A stretch of DNA of 64,000 bases. Source: Daldinia sp. FL1419 (taxonomy: Eukaryota; Ascomycota; Sordariomycetes; Xylariales; Hypoxylaceae). The stretch covers positions 1 through 64,000 of the forward strand of contig MU623443.1 in assembly GCA_025201765.1 (NCBI GenBank), given 5' to 3'. The notes below the pieces were generated by a model, which was not told the DNA's origin, searched no databases, and saw only the letters and a program-made list of their open reading frames with translations. Positions 36,410 to 48,048 of this stretch are shown here, one piece after another (positions within the stretch are counted from its first letter, which is position 1; each line of letters opens with the position of its first letter). A program made the translations under genes and the position numbers.

Positions 36410-37910
36410 CTATAGCTCCCGTCCGGTAGCCTTCTCGGCGGTATCCTCCTCTTCCTTTGTCTCAACAGATACCTTTTCGGTAGGAGTCCAGTCCAATGCC
36501 TTTAGTCTCTCGGAAAGGATAGGGTGGGAGAAGTGGTAGCTCGCATACAGCGAATCTGCATCCATGGTGCTGAGGTTCTGGATTTGTAGCTTGATGAGAG
36601 ATGAAGCTAGCTCAGCCTTGTAACCCAAGTCGCGAGCAAAAGCATCGGCCTGGAATTCGAAGCGTCTGCTCATGATGTTCATAAGCAACTTAATCACGAG
36701 GTCCATCGGCGCCAATGCGTCAGAAAACAGAATGAACCCGATGATGATGGGGTGCTCCTTGATGAAACCAAAGTCGGTATACAAAGAGTTGTTATTGACG
36801 AAGATTGAGAATAAACTGAAGATGTAGAACACGTTGATCTATTGATGGTTAGTACACTCCGGAGTCTCAATTAGGACACCTAAACTAACCTGAGATGCGC
36901 CAAAAAGTCTAGTAGTGTGACCGAGTTTCCAGTGGCCGAGTTCGTGAGCCAAGACAGCAACGACCTCTTCCGGGCTGCTCTTCTCAATCAACGTGTCATA
37001 GATGACGATGTGCTTCTTCCACGGGAGTCCGAAGAAGTAGGCATTGCTGTGCGCACTGCGCTTGCTACCGTCGATGACAAACAATTCATGGAGAGGGAAG
37101 TCCAATTTCTTTGCCAATGCCTCAGTCTCAGTCTTCAGTTTGCCTTCCTCTAGGGGAGACAGCTTGTTGAACAGGGGCAGGATAAAGATCGGGTAGACCG
37201 TAATCATGAAAACCTGGAGGACAGCAGTGAAGAGCCAGAGATAAGTGACAAACTGAGTACCCGTCTTCTTCACGATGGCGAGGAATCCGGCAAGAACGGG
37301 TGGCGTAATAACGAATGCGAGCAAGTTTGACTTGATCATATCCGTAATGAACAGTTTGGGCGTCTGCTTGTTGAAACCGAACTTTTCTTCCAAGACGAAC
37401 GTATGGTAGATATTGGACGGGAGAGACAAGGCCTGCTGGATTAGGATAAACGTGAGGACGAAGACAATTGAGTGCGAAATCTCGCCGGTAAACCGAGCGG
37501 GGGCAAAGCGGAGGAGAGTACCAGTCCATGACCATAGTTTAGGGAGAACATCGAATTGAATGAAGGCAATATTCTGGATTTGACCCCAGAGACCCTTTAC
37601 GAAACCGAATTTTGCTTTAGCGCGACCATATTCCTGACTTTTATCATAGACATCCTGAGAGACTTCCTTTTCGAGAACCTTAGGGGGCTTTGTCTTCTTA
37701 AGGACACCATATTGTCGTAGGGATAAGAATTCTTCGAAGAGATACTGGGAAATAGAAAACCCGATGATGAGCTTCTTCCACGGGAAGAGGGGTCGGTCCA
37801 AGAACCGAGCTAGGCGCTATTCAAGCAATTAGTATTGTGTTCTGTTTATTAAAAAAAGAAAACAAAAAAAAAAAAACAGCGATGGAGTATACCTGAAGGA
37901 TATCCATCAT
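36410..37910 (-). CDS. STE24: CAAX prenyl protease 1 (Ste24-type zinc metalloprotease)
   Basis: Multi-pass ER/nuclear-envelope protease that removes the last three residues of prenylated CAAX proteins and trims a-factor-type pheromones. Exons 37910-37893, 37816-36890 and 36838-36410 join in frame to 457 residues (yeast 453). The tiny first exon encodes MMDILQ; its 76-nt intron has donor gtatac and branch tactaat. The zinc site is HELGH (His297, Glu298, His301), the same numbering as in yeast Ste24. A conserved GSKRSAHSNAYFFGL lies upstream, and the third ligand region RRFEFQADAFA lies in exon 3. Several hydrophobic segments are evident (for example TGEISHSIVFVLTFILIQQA). The acidic tail lacks a clear KKXX signal. 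See the mevalonate kinase and prenyltransferase entries for the pathway link. Confidence 0.96.
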
Positions 37911-38608
37911 GCCGAAATTAAAAGGTTCGGTAATGATGGAAGCATTAAGTTGAGTTCCGTCTCAGGCTAGCTGGAGGAAAGACCTATTATTGTAGGCAGG
38001 TAAGCTGGAAGTAAGCTTGTCATGGAGAAACCGTGTCAGGTCAGACGTCAATGTGGCTGGTGCATGGTACTTGAGTACAAGGTTTACGAGTTCGCGGCAA
38101 CTGGAGCCACAAGACAAGTGGATATCCTATTGTAACGCTATATTAGGTAGCTTTACAATTACATGATATATTCCTTTCCAGTATGCTCTGGTTATGGTAG
38201 CTGCAATGGGCATCTCGAGTCATTGCATTAGCACCTCATATGTCACCAAAGCACAATAGCAAGTGCATTGCCTCATATGTAGTATGTACCTCGGTACCTC
38301 ATTCACTTTAATTTTAATTCATTTAAAGACTCAACCAACATCAACACCTTCGCACAGGATGATATTCCTAGAGTAGGTACACAGTCTTTCAAATATAGGT
38401 AACTAAGGTACACGAGCATCTAGGTAGGTACCTATGCATGTATGTAGAAGCATAGTTAGCTATTGACAAGACGCTAATTTGCGAATGGGAACTCCAAGCC
38501 TTCCTTCTATTTGCTCTCGATTCGCGCAAAGCCATTGCCGGCCTCCTATTTGTTCGTCTCGGACTGGAGCGGGCCGTCGGCGTTGAATATACCTCCTAAT
38601 AACCTGCA
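37911..38608. other. Intergenic region upstream of STE24
   Basis: No gene is seen. It contains TAGG/CCTA motifs at about 38405-38432 (ctaggtaggtacctatg). Confidence 0.55.
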
Positions 38609-38884
38609 CTACCTCATATTCGCCTTGACCCTCTCTAGGAGTTGTTCCTGGCTATCTCTTTCTTGAGGATGAAGGTTGCGCTGGATGTGGTTAGCTAACA
38701 GAATAGACCAAGTAGAATAGGAGGGTGCTCTTACAGCCGCAAGCCATCTTCTTAGCTCTTCCCGCGTCCAAGTCTCGGGGTCCCCCTTCGGATCATCTTG
38801 AGTAGGGAAAATGCTCCCGCCAAACCAGGACCAGGCAAGGGCGGCTGTGACAAGCCCAGAAAAGGCTTTGATATAAGCACTCAT
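38609..38884 (-). CDS. Small conserved fungal protein with N-terminal membrane segment
   Basis: Two exons, 38884-38735 and 38680-38609, give 73 residues. The 54-nt intron has a good donor (gtaaga), branch (gctaac) and acceptor (ccag). It is a multiple of three with no stop, so an unspliced reading also stays open. Removing it makes a continuous helical segment, RRWLAARNLHPQERD. The start chosen gives MSAYIKAFSGLVTAALAWSW, a hydrophobic N terminus likely to be a single membrane anchor or signal; an ATG 33 bases upstream is also in frame. The C-terminal half, WTREELRRWLAARN with ELLERVKANMR-like ending, resembles the short helical W-x-x-x-E-L-x-x-W-L modules of fungal Ish1/Msc1-type proteins, but that is only resemblance. 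Its function is unknown. It lies divergent to the eL38 gene, 664 bp apart. Confidence 0.7.
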   Translation of the reverse strand: MSAYIKAFSGLVTAALAWSWFGGSIFPTQDDPKGDPETWTREELRRWLAAVRAPSYSTWSILLANHIQRNLHPQERDSQEQLLERVKANMR

Positions 38885-39548
38885 TAGTACAACAAAGATG
38901 TAACAATTTATATGCATCAGCTAGCAGATGTACCTAGTACAGCGTTCTGCCCGAGTCGAGTTAGTCAAGAAATAATTAGCCACTGACGAAAGGTTTGTGG
39001 ACGTTGTTAAGGATTGTGCACCTTGGATTTCAGGGCATTATCAAGAGGAGTAGGCATGGTTAAATTGTAGTCGGAAAGAAATTTATATCCGTAAAAGGAA
39101 CCAGTAGAAGATAATGGTTGAGTCACTAATAATATCCCAGATCCAGCGATTAGGCAACTCTGTCCAGTTCAAATCACAACTCTTATCTACACAAAGGGAT
39201 TGTTTGTAACTTGCCTTACCCTCTTCAGCTTGTGATAGCTGGTGGGAACCATGGAAGCTAACGCCACGTCATCAGCCACGTACAATATTTCAACGTAACG
39301 CCTCATCCTTCGTCAATCCAGTTTGAAAGGGTTGAAAGTGGACCGTGCCATGTAGTAGTAACCAACTAACCTAGTGGGCTTATCTTCTTATCAATCACGA
39401 AAACCCTCCCCACTTCTTGTCGCTATCAATCGCTTAGAACCCTGTCCCGTCCCGGAATTTCGCCCACACAATTTCGCAACACCGGCAGAAAAGTCAACTT
39501 CTCGATTCCTACCTCTATCAACATCGATTCCGCCAAAACACCGCCAAA
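38885..39548. promoter_or_regulatory. Divergent promoter region (73-residue protein / eL38)
   Basis: 664 bp lie between two divergent starts. It must hold both promoters. I could not pick out a TATA box or a ribosomal-protein element with confidence. Confidence 0.5.
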
Positions 39549-40006
39549 ATGCCTCAGGAAATCGCCGATATCAAGAAGGTACAGTTGCGACTCTGGATGT
39601 ATGCTATATATTGAAATTTTGGCTAACAATTGAATTATTTAGTTCATCGAGATCTGCCGGCGCGAGGACGCCAAGTGTACGTGACGAGATATAGAACATG
39701 ATATAATTATCTGGGTGTCCGTGCTAGTTCTGACTTTATTTTTATTTTTGTAGCCGCCCGGATCAAGAAGAACAAGAAGTCCGCCCAGACCAAGTTCAAG
39801 GTCCGATGCTCTAAGCACCTTTACACCTTGATCCTCAAGGACTCCGACAAGGCCGAGAAGCTAAAGCAGAGCTTACCCCCGAGTACGCATACACTTTCTT
39901 TCGCAGGTTAAATTGAAGCCTCGAACAATGACTAACGTTTATGACCGCAGACCTACAAATCAAGGAGGTTCCCAAGAAGAACAGGAAGGGCAAGCACACC
40001 GCATAA
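39549..40006 (+). CDS. RPL38: 60S ribosomal protein eL38
   Basis: Component of the large cytosolic ribosomal subunit. Four exons, 39549-39578, 39643-39676, 39754-39882 and 39951-40006, join in frame to 82 residues. The protein starts MPQEIADIKKFIEICRRED and continues SARIKKNKKSAQTKFKVRCS, both diagnostic for eL38, then HLYTLILKDSDKAEKLKQSL, and ends in KKNRKGKHTA. Splice sites are canonical (gtacag, gtacgt, gtacgc). Three introns of 64-77 nt in a 249-nt coding sequence is dense but normal for fungal ribosomal protein genes. Convergent with the next gene. Confidence 0.97.
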
Positions 40007-40322
40007 GCGTTGACCACGAGTCCGGGGAACGGAAAAGCTACCAATCGCAACTGGGGAGGTCTCAGGGTGATGGACAGACAGGCGTCTACGAACGCGGCCA
40101 TCAAGGACCGAATGGGGGGTTTGGTGATGCATATGCTCTCGTAGCTGGGCTGGTGTTTTCATGAGGCGGCGTCTAAGGATACCTTCCGAATTGATATTTC
40201 TCGAGCACGATAACAACGCTTGTAGACAATTCACAACAATTGCACAAACTCCCGCGATTAGGGCCGCTATCTTCGAAAGAATTAAATTATCTTCCTATTG
40301 ATGTGTCCGTACTTGATAACGT
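40007..40322. other. Convergent intergenic region
   Basis: 3' flanks of eL38 and the ABM-like gene. Nothing else is visible. Confidence 0.5.
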
Positions 40323-40988
40323 CTACAGGATCCTCTCGTAATGCTTGACCTCGGTAGCCTTTGAAAAGGACATGAGCGCCCCTGAAAACTGGGGGAAATC
40401 CTTTCCTCCTGCGAATTCCATGTGCTTGTCAACACTCGGCCACGGGCAGGAGAGGTAGAACTGCTCCACGCTCTCATCTTCCTTCTCGATGCGCCATCCG
40501 TACTTGGTCAGTGGTGTATACGCGCCCAATAAGTGCTTATTATCAGCCCAAGCTTGCTCGAATTCCTTACGTTTATCAGCCGGAATAGTCACACTGCTGA
40601 TACTAACGATAGGACTCTTCAACAAGGAGATGCTACCATCCGGACCCGATGCGTCGAAGAAGGTAGCATCTTCGACGTGAGATACAACTGTCTTCTCCAG
40701 GGTGAAGTGCTCTTTGAGAGGGGGGTAGACGGTCTTGTTCTCGGAAGAGGCCAACCAAAGCCCGTGTTGGGAGACGGATTCCCAGTGCGCCGTAAGGAGA
40801 GTGACGGATGGATCCTCAACTTGCCGGAAGAAGCCCGCGCCGCGGCCTTCTCTATCCTTAGGTAACGCCGGGGCGTGATTGGCGCACCATTCGTCCTGAA
40901 CGATAAGGGCTTGATTCATAGCTTCCTTGACCTCGTCCCCAGCGGGGCCGTGGACAGTTGTGAACCACGCCAACTCCGTGACTGTCAT
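40323..40988 (-). CDS. ABM-type (dimeric alpha/beta barrel) monooxygenase-like protein
   Basis: A single exon of 221 residues beginning MTVTELAWFTTVHG; the ATG is the first in frame. It appears to hold two tandem ferredoxin-like halves. The first (about 5-110) ends FRQVEDPSVTLLTAHWESVSQH. The second (about 125-221) runs PIVSISSVTIPADKRKEFEQ to a closing strand YERIL. This arrangement, with the A-H-W-x-S and W-P-S-V-D-x-H motifs, resembles fungal proteins annotated as antibiotic-biosynthesis-monooxygenase-like (ABM superfamily). Such proteins act as cofactor-free oxygenases or heme or quinone-type handlers. No substrate can be named. No signal peptide. It is unrelated to its neighbours, so no secondary-metabolite cluster is suggested. 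Confidence 0.7.
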   Translation of the reverse strand: MTVTELAWFTTVHGPAGDEVKEAMNQALIVQDEWCANHAPALPKDREGRGAGFFRQVEDPSVTLLTAHWESVSQHGLWLASSENKTVYPPLKEHFTLEKTVVSHVEDATFFDASGPDGSISLLKSPIVSISSVTIPADKRKEFEQAWADNKHLLGAYTPLTKYGWRIEKEDESVEQFYLSCPWPSVDKHMEFAGGKDFPQFSGALMSFSKATEVKHYERIL

Positions 40989-42498
40989 GATGAATCTATA
41001 GAGCAACGTAATGAATATTGATTGTGTCCAAACTGATTAAAAATGATTACTACCTCAAACCCATGAGGTAAGCTGGCGGCCTGCAGGGGATTTAAATATT
41101 ATTCCCGCCCAAGAGGTACCCAGTTAGGCCGCGTTGCAGAGAGTTGCCTTGCCTACCTACGGACCCGTTACCCTTCACCGCATTTACCAAATCGAGAAAC
41201 GCAAACCGGGTCCGTTACGTAGTTAGCGGTAATTCCGAAACGGGGTTTTGCTATCTCCAAAGTCTCAAATCCAATTATACCTACTTATATATTGAATTCA
41301 TCACAACAAATCTGAGGTCCTCGGGAGGTGGGTTATTCATAGCTTCTGCGTGCATGTTAATAACTATGGTCTTCGTCGGCCTAGATTTGGGAAATAAAGC
41401 ATCAGACCCTCTGCCAGGACGGAATCTTACTCTGAGATGCTTTTAGTCCATGTTTTTAATTCAAGAATAGGATGTGGTTACTTCTAACGCCGTATAACTA
41501 TGTTACATAGAACACATGTATACTCTATCTGAGGCCCTTTGGGAGGCGTCTACATTCATATATAGAACAACCTCAACAAGCCCGAATAAGATAAATATTC
41601 ATTTAGAATCTATATGATAATTTCAGCACGCTTATTGCGTTTTATAATCCAATAACCGTTCGAGCGCCATGCTCATAATATCAGCCAACATGCCTCGCAC
41701 CGCTATGCGTAACAACAGATCAGGAGGCCGATCTTGTGTATCTGATAGACGAGTTGGAGTTGATCACTAGATCGAGAAGTTATAATGTGTGGACTCCTAT
41801 CCAGCCCGTGCATATCAGGCACTCCGCGCCAAAAAGCCAACACCGAATGGGGGTGTTCTTTCTCAGGGGGGTAAACGACGCCGCCCTATATATTCCCCCG
41901 AGACAGAAGTCGCAGGGGATGAAGAAGCAAGCGGCAAAGAAAATAGCGCGGAAGATGTCGACACCGTTGATTTCGAGGAAGAAAAAACGCATTCAGAGCT
42001 CGGACTAAGCGCCCAACTAGGCCTATTCACTAATGCATTCTCAATGACCGAGAATCGACAATACATATAGCGAAGACAGGATCTCTTCTATATAATTCCA
42101 ATTACTCTCAAGATAGCATAATAGACACTAACCGTAGCCATTTCCATATGGTTCCACTTCAAAATCTACTATTTCAGATGATCTATATCCATAACAATGC
42201 ATATGTATTCGATATATACTCACATGCCTAACGCAAGCGCATGTACACAAGGGCTATCTACAATTTTTCAGAAGCGAAGAGATCCATCCCCCATCCCTCA
42301 ACTAGGAGGTAGCCGGGGGAACGATCCTTATGTATAAACGCAAAAAAAGTAACAAATACAAGCAACCGGTTTCCATTTTCTACCTTAGCCACGGCATTAA
42401 TAAAAGCTTAACCACATGCTTTCCCGAGTTTGATACAAAAAATAAAAACCCAACGTAAGCTCGTACGACCCAGGTCATCGTAAAGGATGCGGCGGAGC
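40989..42498. other. Intergenic region with one doubtful reading frame
   Basis: No recognisable gene is present. The segment 41690-42070 has a protein-like reading frame, listed separately. Confidence 0.5.
41789..42070 (+). pseudogene. Possible gene fragment or degraded small gene
   Basis: The frame ending at 42070 has protein-like composition, a basic GGKRRRP patch followed by an acidic ETEVAGDEEASGKENSAED stretch, and ends in TENRQYI. Its frame is broken upstream by TAG (about 41767) and TAA. An ATG-started stretch in the same frame lies at about 41669-41769. No family is recognised. Chance coding remains possible. Confidence 0.25.
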
Positions 42499-43339
42499 TT
42501 AGAAGGCAAAGTACATGAGACCGCTGGCGAGGACGAGAGCAGCCACGCTGGCACCGAGACGGGCCTCGACGTGGGCACCGGCGCCGGGGGCAACGGGGGT
42601 CGCGGAAGCGCTGCCCGAGGGAGCGCTGCTGGAGGGGTAGCCCTGGGGAGAGGAAGAAGGTCCGGTAGGGACCTGGCCGCCGGAGGAGGGACCGGTGGAG
42701 CTAGATCCAGGGGGAACGGGGGTGGTAGGGCTGCCGGTACCGGTAGGTACGGTAGGGTAGCCGGACTTCGAGGAAGAGGGAGGAGCCTGGGTGGAGGAAG
42801 ACGGGACAGCGGTCTCCGAGCTGGAGGAAGACTCGGTAGGGTAGCCGCCGGTAGAGCTGGGGACCTCAGTGGAGCTGGACTGCTCGGTAGAGGACGGGCT
42901 CTCCGTGGAGGAAGAAGGCGCCGGGGAGGTAGGGTAGGCGGAGGTAGAGGTGCTGGTAGGCTCAGGGGTAGGCTCAGGAGTAGGGCTGGTAGTAGGTCCA
43001 GTAGGACCAGCGGAGACGTCAGCGCAGAACTGGTCGATGCCCTTCATGACCGCGCCTGTATTTTGTGTTAGTCTTCTGGTTCCTATGTTCGACCATATAC
43101 CCGGTATACGTACCATAGTCGGTAGCAGAGCAGTCCTTGCGCAGGCAGATCTCGCCATCGCGCTTGACGGTGTAGACGGAAAGGCAGATACAAGTGTTGT
43201 CACCCTCGTCGCAAGTGGTGTGCTTGTCGACGGTCTCGTTAATACACGGGGGACCGCAAGACGGGACGTAGTCAGCTACGTTGATGGCGGTGGCGACGGC
43301 CACGAGAGCCGGAAGGGCGAGCACGCGTAGAGGGGCCAT
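42499..43339 (-). CDS. CFEM-domain GPI-anchored cell-surface protein
   Basis: Two exons, 43339-43114 and 43055-42499, give 260 residues. A signal peptide (MAPLRVLALPALVAVATA) is followed by a CFEM domain with eight Cys at 28, 32, 43, 50, 52, 65, 70 and 86 (PSCGPPC, DEGDNTCIC, EICLRKDC, DQFC); the intron lies between Cys7 and Cys8. Residues about 90-235 are a Ser/Thr/Pro/Gly-rich stalk, expected to be O-glycosylated. The hydrophobic tail, GASVAALVLASGLMYFAF, fits GPI attachment. CFEM proteins take up heme iron or act in the wall or at host contact; which applies here is unknown. The stalk coding DNA is repetitive, so unrelated frames look open across it. Confidence 0.9.
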
Positions 43340-46300
43340 TATTAGAATATCAACTGGGTATTTGTTGGGTATATTATTTTCCTTTAGGAATAGATAGCGA
43401 GCGAAAGTTGTCGAAGCGAGCGTGTGTTAGAAGTCGGGAAACCCTCTTCTGATATTTACAGGTGAATCACACCTTTTTCTTTTAGCGACCTCGGTATGAA
43501 GTTGGATATGTTAAATTACAATCGAGGATCTTAGAGTGGATGGGCGGAAGGTTGTTTTATAGATGGGATCGGATATGGTGTACATTCTTAGAAGGTCGGT
43601 AGAAGATGGGGCTGATCTACGTTCGGCGATAATGTACCTTACGGTATAAGTATAGATGATCGACAAACGGGGGACGTAAATAGAGATGGGCTGCGAGGCC
43701 GTTCGTGGTGCATATGGTTCATATGGTGCAGGGAGTGCAGGGAGTGTAGGGAGTGCAGGTGGTGCAGATGGCTCTGTCGATGTTGCTGGTGCTTTGCTCA
43801 TTGACAGGGCTCATTGACAGGGCTAATTGCCCGAAACTTCAAACTAACCCCTGTCCATTCACCTGCCGTTCGGTACGACGAGGCGCATTGTAAACGGCCT
43901 GTAATGGCCCGTAATGGGATGTACCAACGAGACGTAATAGGTTGTAATGGGGAGATCATGGATATTGGAGAAAGCCACATTCTTCCCCCTTGAACGGGTT
44001 AGATTGGATCAAGTGCCCAGGCATATCCAGGTATATCCAGGTGTACTACCAGTACCTACTAGTGTATGAGGTTAGTAGACTACCTAGGTCATACCTGATA
44101 CCTAGAGGCATGTATTTAATGGTACATCAGGTATAATCCAACTATAATCCAGGGAAGTCGCTAGGGTATACCCAGGTAAGGTAGGTGAAGTAGGTGCAGC
44201 TTCGACGATGAGTGGCCGAAGTTACAACGGAAGTCCCACTTTCTTGATCTGTTAGCAACCTTGGAACTTCTTTTTGGGCAAGGCTTTAGCGGCTTTGGCA
44301 GCTTTGGCAACTTTAGCAAGTCACACCAAGCAACATTTGAATGACACTTTAATGCGCGGTTGCGTTGTTCACATTAAAGTTTTTCGCCCCTGTCGTCCCT
44401 GCATTTAGATGACGGAGCCAACCACAGTCCGTAAATGACCTGTTATAAGCTAAAAGCCGCCAAGATCCGCCATAGGCCTTGTTTCAACGTCCCGATCCGG
44501 CAGGTGGAGTGCTTGAAACGCACCGAAGGAACAGCCCATAGGTTCCCATAAGTCCCCATACCTTACTCTATTGGCCTAGTGTAACGTGCCATCGTTTACC
44601 CCGGACTCACTATTTTCTCTCTTCTTTTTTTTTTCCCTTTTCCTCTCCTTAGAAATATGTCCCTACCTAAGGTTCATGTTCCATAGGTACATTTCGTACG
44701 ACCGCTTCACTAATACGGTACCCCTTATCCTCCTAGCCTCTCTCCTTCGCCCGCTCCATCTACACGTATGCAGGAAGCGGGAGGAGCCAACGCCTCTTCA
44801 TTGGTCCCAGAATAGCAATATTCACGCCGCAGACTAGCAGAATAAATTCTCTACATATATAGCCCACTTTCAACGCAAAACGGAAAAGTGATGATCTTTT
44901 CTATTGTCAGGTCGTTACCTTTGTATCTGTTGGATCTGATTCCCAAGTAGGATTAATAGTTTCTTCGATCCCTGGTTTCTTACCTTTCTCGGTGTTGAGC
45001 GTTGCTACTCAGCTACTAGGTTACGTAGTTGCCGACCAACAAGTTCAGCCATATGAAAGTATCGCACCTTCACTCCTCGTATAGTAGCCCAACTGATCTT
45101 TTCGACAAGTCCCGGGAAGTTGGCCAAGAGTATAATAGTACTAGAATCTATATATCTCGTATACGACGTCATTTGACCAGCATAGTCATAAATAGAACTC
45201 GTCGTAAAAACTTGTTCGCTAACAGCAAGAGATATCCTTTCCAGAAAAGAATTCCGAACAAAGACCTGGGGCTACATTGGTTACATGGATATCATGGGCG
45301 TGAAGCTAAATCGGGCACCAAAGCAGCAAAAATTGTTAGGTAATTATCCGCTCCATAAAGAAAATGGGCTTCGCCATAGGGTTGGCTCTACCATGAGCTG
45401 TTCTTAACGAGTGTATGCCGAATATTGTCTTGGCAGAAATATTTTCCATTTCAAAGCGGGGGGGAGGCCGTGATGGAGATCCGTTGGTAAGATTTGCTGG
45501 GGCGACGACAGAAATGGCAATAAATCCATGCCACTGTCCGGGTGGCCTCACCCCCAGATCATGTGAAGTGGCTAATGACACAGCAATGTACCATTTCGGC
45601 CACAAGCAGCAAGAGGATCTACACAAGAACCTCCCAGACCTAGTGGACTATAGGAAAACTGAAGAACCGTATTACCGATCGTCAGGCTGGCAACATCTAG
45701 GCGAATCATGTTATTACAAGTGACTGACTATAGACGTGTCGCCACTCAGGCCGGGGAATACATTCAGAGCTACCTGAATTATAGGCACATACAAGTCTGG
45801 GGTTAATTCTTACTCTATGTAGCCGTAACCATATCCTTTGAATAAAACGAAGATCCATCAACTCAGACAATTCCCTCCTCTTCTTAGCGTGTGGCAAAAG
45901 CAGGTAGATTCTTTACTATACCCCGTTTTACTCCAACATCAGACACCCAGTCCTAAAGTATTCTTTAATCGCCTCGGGAGTCATCCCCCACACCTCCTAA
46001 CCAGCCTCATACCTTCAAAGGGGTGGAATTGATTAGGTACTTCACATCATTAGCGTACGTGTAGAGCCGCGAGCGTAAGATAGAAATGCGTAAGGCATAA
46101 ATATCATAGTCGTTATAATGCAACGAATTAACTACGTGTATCATGGGAACCTCGCAGCCTACATTCCTTGAGGAATACACTAGTATTGCTGAGTATCTTA
46201 CTGTATGCTACGTGGCGGACGAAGAAGCAAAGAAACAACCCGTTTTCCCGCGAGGAACCTATCTACAACTATGGCTAAGGGCGACTACATATAGAACAAG

Positions 46301-48048
46301 CCCTTTGCTTTATGTGTAACTAGTACAAGCTAGAAACATGATACTATAGCCCTCTCCTAACGTAGGTAGTCTATTCGACCGGACTACTACCTAGTGGAAC
46401 GGAAGAACTACGTATTATGGAAAGATCTAGTAGTCTATAGACGTTTGTCATATGGCATAGTTATACTATATTTCAACAGTATTATGAAATAAGTCACAGA
46501 AGTGTAATAGTTCACATAGTCCATATTCTATCTTCCTATCGGGAATATCTGGAGATTATAGATATCAAGAAACTTCGAATGCCCCTTGACAAGGAATCTC
46601 CCAGTTCTAGGCTTTTTGAGTTCGAATTATTATACGGACCCCGAGACAAATAGTTCGGTACGTCGATAGCTTGATATTCCCTTGGCTAGAATATATGCTC
46701 AAGCCCCCTAATTTATCAGTCCGGATATAAAAAGTCGCTCATACGAAATATATTTTATTAGAACATATCCATGCCTCGAGTTAAAATTTATTCGAAGCTG
46801 CCACTACCCTTCCGTAGGACCACTTAGCGATATTTGACCATCAACCGAGCCGAACTGGACTTATGAGTAACAATTTCCAAGAGGTCTCTAACTAACGAAC
46901 AATGGCCGTGTTGGTACGGCCTAGCGAGATATTCATATGCTTCGTTACGCCCACCTAAGAACACTACTATATCCTTATGAGTATCTTTATGAAATATCAC
47001 TAGGCCCTGGGGTTCGATTTCCTAGATTGCTAACAATTCCTTTTTCTTTTTTCTCAACACTCACCCGCCATATCTTAATCTTACGTTAACGAGTATTCGC
47101 TATCAATTTATTCAGTTTCAAAACCGCAAGCTTCAATAGTACTTGGATATAGTAATTGTATATAATATTCTTCTCGACTATCTTCTAAATTCGTGACTAC
47201 TCAACCTAGGTAGGTGTCCTGCTAGACCGCCTTGTGCTGTAGCTCAATATATTAAACCACAGCACGTATTCGTCACTGCATTTTACAACATATATCCGAA
47301 TATCTCTTTCCTGATAATGCGCGACGCCTTAATTCCAACTCTTATATACACCCGACTTGCTATTTGCTGCTGCTGAGCATGTAGCTGGTAACCGTATATC
47401 GGCTCCGACACAGTATAATCCCTCATCTAAGTAATACAATAGGCTTTACCCCAGCGCTCCAATTCCCTAACGCACTGTAGACACATGAATGGCTAGTTGG
47501 TATACCAATGCTACCTGTGTCCTGAGGGCTTATACACCCTTCTACATTTGACGGTATTGTGAGTTCATCATCGATTTATTTCCTCCCTTGAGGTAGGATT
47601 TGTTCTCTATAAGTATCATGTGAAGATGGAAAGACGCTTGAGAATCAGTAAACGACATTGTCGTGTTCCCCGACCTTGTGAAACCACATATCAAATAGTA
47701 ATGATCTGTCAGATATCAAGGCAAACCCCGCAGCCTCCCGCGTACGCGGTTCTACAGTCCACCGACATACTGTGCAGATTTTCGCCGGTTTGAAAATAGG
47801 CCACTTCAAGTGATTGGAAGGGAATGTGCATAATATTGACTTGATTAATATCGTGTTTAATACACCAAGTGGCCAGTTGGTGCCACGACTGCCACACCGG
47901 GTGATTCGAGATACACACAAGGTCGCACAACGTAGTGGCCGGTGAGATGATGATTTCGAGTCAAAACTACGAGGATATCGATTCGTGTTCCCCATTATAA
48001 ACTTCTAATCCCTAGATAGTAAGATGCCCACGCGGTAAAACAGTAGTT
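43340..48048. other. Gene-poor interval of about 4.7 kb
   Basis: It includes the CFEM gene promoter side at the left. Small tandem repeats are present: gtgcagggagtgcaggga near 43726-43765, two copies of cattgacagggct at about 43800-43825, and atccaggtatatccaggtg near 44025-44045. Frames at 45029-45343 and 45336-45626 carry no motif I know. A protein-like relic at 47700-47960 is listed separately. A tRNA B-box-like ggttcgattt at 47010, followed by T runs, has no matching acceptor stem. Confidence 0.55.
47709..47960 (-). pseudogene. Protein-like relic upstream of the deaminase-like gene
   Basis: Minus-strand frame ending at 47709 reads like a real polypeptide (ISPATTLCDLVCISNHPVW, then VDCRTAYAGGCGVCLDI) with normal residue balance and several Cys/Trp/His. 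No ATG and no workable acceptor open it: TGA and TAG lie just upstream in frame. I take it as the C-terminal piece of a broken gene. The family is not recognised. An overlapping frame on the same strand starting MGNTNRYPRSFDS is less protein-like. Confidence 0.35.

Noticed and set aside
42487..43071. Long Gly/Arg-rich plus-strand frame
   Set aside because: It is the antisense shadow of the Ser/Thr/Pro-rich stalk of the CFEM protein.
46915..47056. Possible tRNA with B-box ggttcgattt and downstream T runs
   Set aside because: A T-arm can be drawn, but no 5' acceptor strand or anticodon arm pairs at a plausible distance.
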